From Symbiodinium natans (Eukaryota; Sar; Dinophyceae; Suessiales; Symbiodiniaceae): a stretch of 64,000 nucleotides of DNA. This document shows, one piece after another, positions 57,499-64,000 of the stretch (positions are counted from its first letter, which is position 1; every line of letters begins with the position of its first letter). The stretch lies in contig CAJNDS010001791.1 of the NCBI GenBank assembly GCA_905221605.1, positions 162,501-226,500 of the forward strand, written 5' to 3'. The translations under genes were made by a program, and so were the position numbers. The notes under the pieces are model-generated. The model worked only from the letters and a program-made list of their open reading frames with translations, was not told the DNA's origin and did no database searches.

Positions 57499-57606
57499 CC
57501 GAAGTGGTGGGCACCACGCCAGGAGATCATGGCGCTGATCAAACAGGAGACGTTGGTCCACGACTACTTGGAGGCAAGACCTTATGAGGGCGTGGAAGTT
57601 TTGTAG
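57499..57606 (+). CDS. exon candidate of unknown family
   Basis: After a TGCAG acceptor the frame reads PKWWAPRQEIMALIKQETLV and then HDYLEARPYEG, ending at TAG (57,604-57,606). It has strong helix character and good codon use. No family is recognised. It lies about 0.6 kb upstream of the protease exons at 58.2 kb, but its sequence does not fit that fold. Confidence 0.25.
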   Translation, partial: PKWWAPRQEIMALIKQETLVHDYLEARPYEGVEVL

Positions 57607-57710
57607 AAGTGGAAGCAGCTAGCGCATCTGCAAGTAGCGTGTTGTCGAAATTTTGTCGCGAGTCAATCAAATGTGTCAAGATATCTTGTTGCTCCCCAGG
57701 CTTCGCCCGC

Positions 57711-57734
57711 CCCCCCCCCCCAAAAAAAAAAAAA
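57711..57734. repeat. C(11)A(13) homopolymer pair
   Basis: Eleven C (57,711-57,721) followed at once by thirteen A. The same C-then-A arrangement recurs at 58,394-58,431. Confidence 0.9.
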
Positions 57735-58196
57735 CCAAATCAAAAACGGACAAGATTGCTTCCCTCAGAGCCAGCGTAGCGAAACCGCCCGAACTCCCAA
57801 ACTCCCAAACCTCAATTTTCAGGACACGGCTTTGTCCCATGGGTCTTCTGCTTCAAGCCCCCCCATCATTCTTGCCAGGACGAAGATATCAGCAACACGG
57901 AGGGAACTGAAGTTGTTGCGGACCACAGCTACTTTGCTGCATCTATTGAAGGGCAGGTCGAGGGCTCACGAGGTGTTTTTTGCTTTTGCACACAACTTTG
58001 ACAGCTGTAGGGAAGGGCCCTTAAGGGCCACAAAGGGCAAGGCCCCGCTGAGAAAGGCGTCCCCTCTTCCCTTTCACTCTCTCTTTCTCTCTAGAGAGAG
58101 TATCTCCTACAAGAAGTCCCCCCCCCTCCCCCCCCCAATCCTCCCCCATTGCAGACAAGAGTTTGGGGGGGGGGGGGGGGGATGACCTTCTGCAAG

Positions 58197-58391
58197 GCCC
58201 GATGTGCGTCGAGATGAACATCATTGTGGCGGTGGAAATGTCGACGGTGCCCTTCAAGACCTTCAAGTTTGCTGGGCCCTGAGCTCTGCAGAGCAGCGCC
58301 GGCCAAGCATGGCCAAAGAAGGCATTGCCAAAGGCACGGGACCATAAGGGCCACAAAGGCCACATGAGCAAAGCTTCAAACCCCCCTTCCC

Positions 58392-58423
<32 letters not shown>

Positions 58424-58531
58424 AAAAAAAAGAAAACAAATTCTCCCCGTGGTGGTATGTGTGAGGACGGCATCCTGGGCCTGAGTTTGGATGGCTTGGC
58501 CATGAATCGAAACTTCAGCACCTTCGACATG
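58197..58531 (+). CDS. pepsin-like aspartic protease, middle exons
   Basis: Exon 58,197-58,270 reads CVEMNIIVAVEMSTVPFKTF, and exon 58,466-58,530 reads DGILGLSLDGLAMNRNFSTF. They join in phase through a GC-AG intron (58,271-58,465) that contains a C(20)A(18) run. FDGILGLxL is the conserved strand-turn of family A1 that follows the flap, and the EMSxxPF segment before it matches the dinoflagellate branch of the family as I remember it. The second exon ends before GCCCCG, a GC donor, so more exons should follow. None encoding the second catalytic D-S/T-G was found up to 59 kb, nor DTGS exons just upstream. Either this is a separate, partly degraded copy, or it is the continuation of the gene at 44.6-45.6 kb across a very large intron. 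Confidence 0.62.
58394..58431. repeat. C(20)A(18) homopolymer pair inside an intron
   Basis: Twenty C followed by eighteen A, lying within the intron 58,271-58,465 of the aspartic protease exons. Confidence 0.9.
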
Positions 58532-59024
58532 CCCCGTGGCGTGAGATATCAGCTAAATTGATTTGGTTTTGGTATAAGCGCTGGGTCTACGAATGAGAAG
58601 AGCTGCTGCAAAATAAGCCCGGGGCTGAGGGATCGTAATCAGGCTCGAAAGATGTTAGTTGGGTCCAGGGTTCCTTTCATAGAATCCGGAATGGAGTCTT
58701 TTGCAGGGACTCTTGAGGCGTGATACAGGGCTTTCAGGCGCGACCGGTGGGATACAATGTGTGCCTGAGCCATGAGCGGTTTTGGGAGGCGTTGTAGTAC
58801 CTTGCCTCGAGGGATCATCTCGATGAAAGCTGTGCCAGGGGGACATCGCCAATTTGGGTTTGGGTGTTCGGGTATTCGTGGCCGTTTATACGACAGCTTT
58901 GCACCACTGTTGGCTCTGCGACAGCTGCCATCCGGACTTAATTGTGTTGTGTGTTAGGCAGGCCCTGCCTTTTCACCGGCTCTCACGGGGCTACAAGAGC
59001 CCTTGGTGGATCAGTGAGTTGGTC

Positions 59025-62000
59025 ATGGTGCGCTTGCTTGTGGCATCGGCCCTCGCCGCATTCTTGGCAGTGATGCTCGATGCAATGGTCTAGAGGTGGA
59101 ATCTTCTTGTCCGTAAGGGGAGCGTGTGCTTGCTTGTACGGAAATGCGCATGCCACGGAAGTCCCCAAGCATTGTGCATCCGAGGACCCTGCAAGGCAGG
59201 CTTGCTCTTTCCTGACACGGCCTGCTCACAAGTGACATGTAGCCTGTGGCTGTCACACTTTGACGCAGCAGGACTTCCGGATTGCTAGAGCAGGATCGCG
59301 TGTGGTCGAGCCCTATCCTGTGTTCTCTCCTTCAGCGGGGCAGCAACCCGCATGAACGTGACACTTCGCAGCCTTGTGGAGGCTGCCTGGAGAATTTGAA
59401 GAAGCAGGCTGAGAAGTACCGGCGCGAACACCAGGGCCAGCCGGCGAGGGGGGTCTGCAGTGCCATTGAGCATCCTGGCAGCAAGGTATCGCTCATCAGG
59501 GAAAAGGAAGGGGCCCTTGTAATAAGGGACCTTGGGGGGGGACCTTGGGGGTTATTTCGGGGTTATAGGGGCTACTTAGGTGTATAGGTGACTGCATATA
59601 AGGAAAAGAGAGGGTTGTATATGTGTAGGGGAAAAAACTAAGGGTCCATTCTAGGGGTCCCTCCTTATACTATGTAGTGAGTGCCCCCCCTCCCCCCCTC
59701 CCACCCCTTTCCAAACAGTCTACGCTGATAAAGGGGATGAGTTTATGAGCTCAAAAGGGGCAGAGGGGTAATTGATGCTAAAGGCGCGCCACTCGCAGTC
59801 TTCTTACGACACCCGGAAGACTTGACTTGATGGCTTGCCAAGCTTGGGCAATGGGTGTCTTCAAGTGCCCTGTGAGATGTTTGTGAGTGCGCTCATGTGA
59901 GGAGCCATGGTCATCGGCTGGAATGTGGTAAGGATGTGGATGCTGCTTGGATGCCTCGGGCTACCTTGGCCTACCTTGGGCTACTTCGGGCTTCCCGACA
60001 CATGCACCTTCAACTGTTTCGCCTCCGGTTGCGAATGGGTTTGCGGGCCAGCTAACTTCTAAGGAAACCCACTTATGCACCGCATTCCCAGCTCTTGATT
60101 CTCAGCCCAAGGACCCGTAGAACCCGAAACGGAATTTTTGCGAAGAATGCTGCAGGTGTGCGGCGTGCTGGCGCTGGAGACGGGAATGGGAAGTGGCGCC
60201 TACCATCACGCCCAGCCCTTTTGCTGAATGACGCGATGGGGTCAGGATCGACGTGCCCTCAATGGGCTCAGGGGATTGCGCCCATCCTTCCGAGCCCCTC
60301 TTGAATTGAAGTCCTTCAGCCACGTAGTGGCATCCTCGACCCCTTCAGATTTCCAGAAGAAGTATAACTAGTATACTTCACCGGTACCCCCCTTCCAAAC
60401 CAAGTCGCTAAGTCCTGTGGTCCATGGGCTCTGGCCGGAGACCCCGAGCTTCGGCACCTCCAAGTGCGAGTACCCTGAGGAGAGCGGTGCTTTTTGCATT
60501 TTGTGCATCTTGCATTCTTCTTTGCGCGGTTTGCAGGTTTGCGCCGGTTTTTTTGTGCAACTCGCGGGGCACGTTGCAGTGCTTACGTGCGTTTGGAAGC
60601 TCGGTCGTCAGAGAAGCCTTTCTTGCGGCATCTCATCCTCGGCGCGGTTGCAGGATCCGTCTTCCCCAAGAAAGGTCTACCCATGCCCCTTGCCTCGAAC
60701 TTCTGGCGTCGGGATGTAGCGCTTCGTTTGTGGAGTCCCTATTTGCTTGTTTGTTCAGCTTCTTCCTCCCGCACTTGCACTTGAAATCACACCTGTTGTC
60801 CTGCAACAAGGCTTCAAATGGTGCTCCATTTCCTGTGGCTGAACCCCCCCACCCGCCTTACGAACTTAGATGCGCAGAATGTTTCGGTCCTCACGCCCAG
60901 GCTACGACACCCAGGGCTCGTCCAACTCGGCAATGTCGCAGCTTGGCCGGGTTGTTGGTAGTTCGTGAATTGATGTCCGAAAAAAACGGTAGGTCAAAGG
61001 AGCAAATTCATGGGCCACTGGGCGTCGTTGTGCATTTGAGTGGTTTCAGTGAATATGTGAATAGCGTGTACTTTGTTGCTGGTACAGGTGGAGCCTTGAA
61101 AGAAGCCACGCAATTGTCTCGTGCCCCCACCTAATCACCTAATCTCCGATGCATTGAACCTCGTAGGCCCTCGACATGAGGCATTCGTTGACGACCAAAC
61201 CTCACAGCCAACCCCAAGGTTACCTAGGTTCAATTTTTGGACATCTTGGATTATTCAGGGCTGAGGCTTCAGGAGACGTATTGTTATGGGCAAGGTTTCA
61301 GCGCCACGAGTGGGAGAAGCACGGGCAATGCGCGGGCGTGGACGATGCCGACGACTTCTTTCGGCAGGTAGGGAGATTAAGGGGTGGGGGGGGGGGTCTG
61401 GAGAGGGTAGTGGCAGGGGCTAGGCGGAGAGACAGTTGCTGCCTTGCTTCCAATCGTTCATTCGAATTTATTTGCAGGAGCATACGGGTCTCCCTTCAAA
61501 CGCTCGGAAGCACCAGCTTGGCCAATGTCAGGTCTGTGCTCTTTCGGAGGGTCCACTGCAGGCCGGGGAAGGTTTTTTCTTTTTGAGTCAAAGAGTTTCG
61601 GAAACGAGAGGCTTGTAGGCAGCCTGTAGCTTAGCTTTGAAGGTGGTCGCGGTAAAGTTACGGATGGGGCAGGGTAGCTGCAGACCCTAGAGCCAGGTCT
61701 TTGCAGTTCCAAAGTTGGGTGCCAAAACCGGCCGGGCGTTGGTCTACATGAGGATACCCTTACACACCGTTATGCAGGGATGTCGAGGTCCCTCCAATGT
61801 ATAGACAGTACAGATCCCATGCTAACGGGGCTTAAATGCGCAGTTCGCGCGCTAGTTCATGCAGGTGATGGACGGCGCCCGCGCCGCGAACTTGGACCTG
61901 GTGGACACCGCGTCGTTGCCCGGCGACGTCCCGTTTTGTTTGGGTCGCATTCGCTTTCAACTTGCGTTTCGCATGTTTTGAGCAGAGTTTGTAGCACAAT

Positions 62001-62973
62001 GTTTTTGGTACAGCTGGATCCAGGAGGGCATACTTTCTTTCAGCTGCCGGCATGAGGCAGTTGCAGCGCGCTGGCTACTGCGTGTTCGAGTTTGCCTCTG
62101 GTCTGCACTACAGAACCGCATAGGCTAGAGCCTTAGCGATGAGGATGGGGGATCATCATTGCCGCAACATCAAGGCAAGGGAGAGCGAGCGAGAGAGCGA
62201 GAGAGAGGGGAAGAGTAAGAATAAGAAGAAGAAGAGGAGGAAGAAGAAGAGAGATGGCGCCCCTGTGTAGCCAACCTCCCGAACAACCTCCACAGCCACA
62301 CCACTTCCCCACACCCATGCAGCCGACGTCATCCACCTGGCACAAGGGGCAACAGAAGACGAACACCCAGGACAGCACCAACCGATGGTCCTACCTACTC
62401 CAAGCAAGTTACATCCTGAGGGAGACAATGCCATTCGCGGAACAACAGGGATCGGCCAACCTTGGGGAGAACACAGCGATCCTGGTAGAAGCCAATCCCA
62501 CACAACCACCATCAGACGCACCCACGGCGCAAACAACAGGAAGCCGCTTCGGGGGGCTCCTCTGGGTAGAAGAAGAGTGAGAAGGGGGAGCCAGACATGC
62601 GTGGACAACCTAAGGGCACGCAGAAGCAGGTGCAGCTGTCTGCTTGCCAGGAGCCCTTGATGTGTGAATACCGTGCAATGTAAGGCCGGCGCCTGCGAGA
62701 CCTAGAATCCAAAGTCGAGAAGTGTCACAGGTATTCTAGACAATTCTTTCACATTATGCACACATCATATTTCATATATATATATATATGCACATCATAT
62801 AATCTTTTCGTACTACAGCAGGTAGCAGCAAGAGCACACTCTGGAAGTATGCAAGTAGGGAGTTGTCTAGTCGTTTGGAGGACAAGAGTGGCAAATGGCA
62901 TCTGGCCGACGTGAACCGCTTCCTCGGTCAGAAGTTTAGGGTTTTCCGTGTAACAGAGATTGGGAGAGCCTGA
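59025..62973 (+). CDS. secreted RNase T2 family ribonuclease, multi-exon
   Basis: A probable signal-peptide exon starts at ATG 59,025 (MVRLLVASALAAFLAVMLDA; GT donor after 59,087). Catalytic site I lies at about 60,411-60,485: VHGLWPETPSFG, with the HGLWP motif supplying a catalytic His. Catalytic site II lies in an exon ending at 61,367: RHEWEKHGQCAGVDDADDFF, with the HEWxKHG motif. Later exons are 61,865-61,909 (VMDGARAANLDLVDT), about 62,044-62,103 (MRQLQRAGYCVFEF) and about 62,859 to the TGA at 62,971-62,973 (DKSGKWHLADVNRF). They match the order of RNase T2 C-terminal elements (Gly-Tyr helix, GKWxLADV strand). RNase T2 enzymes cleave single-stranded RNA in secretory or vacuolar compartments through 2',3'-cyclic phosphates. 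Exons between 59.1-60.4 kb, 60.5-61.27 kb and 61.37-61.86 kb are incomplete; 59,370-59,490 (QPCGGCLENLKKQAEKYRRE) may be one. Both catalytic motifs are intact. Confidence 0.68.
59560..60090. other. intronic or intergenic stretch without recognised features
   Basis: G-rich and TAGGGG words at 59,520-59,660, a C-rich run at 59,684-59,706, and a 10-bp GGGCTACCTT-like repeat at 59,957-59,995. No exon is seen. Confidence 0.45.
62168..62255. repeat. purine-rich GAGA/AAGAAG repeat
   Basis: GAGCGAGAGAGCGAGAGAGA followed by AAGAAGAAGAGGAGG-type units, in the intron between the last two RNase T2 exons recognised. A TATATA stretch follows at about 62,775-62,790. Open frames across both are low complexity. 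Confidence 0.75.
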
Positions 62974-62989
62974 AAGGGAAGTGGGAGAA

Positions 62990-64000
62990 GCGAAAGCCAG
63001 TAGACGTCAACAAGCACCAAAGCACCTGGAACGGGGGTCACATCTCGCTGCCGCTGCGGTAGGCGAACACCACTCTCCGCTTGGTTTTTTACAGAGGTTT
63101 GGAGGCCCAGTGGACTGCCTGAGGAATAAAGCTAATTAGGCAGGTGGCATGAAATCGGAGTCCCCTACAAGTGTTCTCCAAAGGCCATCGGGGCAGTCCT
63201 TGCGGCAAGGGGAAACCAAGCAACGCTGAAGCCAGGTAGAAGGCAGTTCGGTAGAAGCACAAACCAAGCCACAGCTTCCCAATGCTTTCCTTCGACGTGG
63301 TACTCTCGGTTCTCGACGATACACAGCTGAGGCTTCTATGCTGTGTGTGGAAATGGCGAAGTCAGCGGCGGAAGCACAAGCGGAGGCATCGGAGCTGACG
63401 TCCCAACATGCCTGGCCCCCCTCCCCCCCTGCGACGCCAGACATCCCCCCCGCCCCTTCCCCCTCCCCCCCCTCCCTCCGCCAGACACTCTTCGGACATC
63501 TTTCGGACATCCTTCGGACATTCCTTGTTTGGTCCGTGCTGAGGTGGCCACTGCACCAGTGGCCAGCGAGGGCCCAGGCGACTTGGGGGGGTCAGTGGTC
63601 GCAATGTAAGCAACTGAGGGCAGGCGAGTATGTGCTTTCTTCCTTCAAACACATTGGTTGCAAGGCTTTGCTTGAGGCCAGGTGTTTTTGAGGCAGTGCA
63701 GTTGATGTTGCATTAATTGCCACTTTGTAAACTTTAGGCTGAGCTCGTACTTCCTTGAGGACTCGGAAACTGATGCCATGACAGCCTTTCTATCCTGGGC
63801 GGTGCTGCAGTGAGAGCAACAATCCACCTATCTGAAACAGACGGGCAGAATTTTCCGCACAAACCTATCAACAATCACGGCCCATTGATTCCGCGAACTT
63901 AGAGCTTCACTTCACCGATCTAATGTTTTGTCAAACATTGAAAGATCAACGCCGTGGTGCCTGGCTTCCCTGAAAGCCTCGCCAGTTGCCGCCGCGACTC
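62990..64000. other. window end: no recognised gene
   Basis: A TTTAGGG scrap sits in the preceding exon end (62,936-62,943). The stretch 63,419-63,482 is C-rich and gives proline-rich frames, followed by a TTCGGACATC repeat (63,490-63,520). No family was recognised in any frame up to the end of the window. Confidence 0.4.

Overview
The window looks like nuclear DNA of a dinoflagellate, most likely a Symbiodiniaceae-type alga. Coding sequence is broken into many short exons, nearly all on the + strand. I joined exons by hand wherever a protein family could be followed across a gap. This gave 31 introns with both ends resolved: 18 begin with GC, 7 with GT and 6 with GA. All end in AG, and in 29 of the 31 the next exonic base is G. 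That splice usage is typical of dinoflagellates. Interstitial telomere-like TTTAGGG blocks, many poly(C)/poly(G) runs and mostly co-directional genes fit too. No prokaryotic feature (operon, RBS, IS element, CRISPR) was seen. Exon joins rest on reading frame and family resemblance read by eye, not on transcripts.

Layout. 0-8 kb: scattered short + strand exon candidates, some alpha-helical, with no secure family. 8-10.6 kb: the only credible minus-strand ORFs. 11.1-12.5 kb: exon candidates of a polytopic membrane protein (+). 14.0-22.3 kb, possibly reaching 31 kb: a large gene with an N-terminal domain carrying a WICCLCINQ motif, followed by tetratricopeptide repeats (TPR). 33.9-34.6 kb: a 702-nt pure pyrimidine tract. 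38-41.6 kb: a leucine-rich-repeat (LRR) protein. 42.4-43.3 kb: a PARP-type zinc finger plus PADR1 protein. 44.6-45.6 kb: the N-terminal half of a pepsin-like aspartic protease. 45.7-49.8 kb: a seven-helix microbial-rhodopsin-like protein with a C-terminal PAS-like region. 51.0-52.3 kb: a composite satellite with regularly spaced EcoRI sites. 52.8-57.6 kb: sparse unassigned exon candidates. 58.2-58.5 kb: exons of the middle/C-terminal part of an aspartic protease of the same family. 59.0-63.0 kb: a secreted RNase T2 with both catalytic motifs.

The genes do not form an obvious pathway. The most interesting locus is the rhodopsin-PAS gene: a putative photosensor that keeps the retinal lysine, has glutamate as the presumed counterion, uses GT, GC and GA donors within one gene, and carries a 13-nt micro-exon. 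The WICCLCINQ-TPR gene and the neighbouring LRR gene have architectures reminiscent of receptor-type proteins in other eukaryotes, but that is only an inference.
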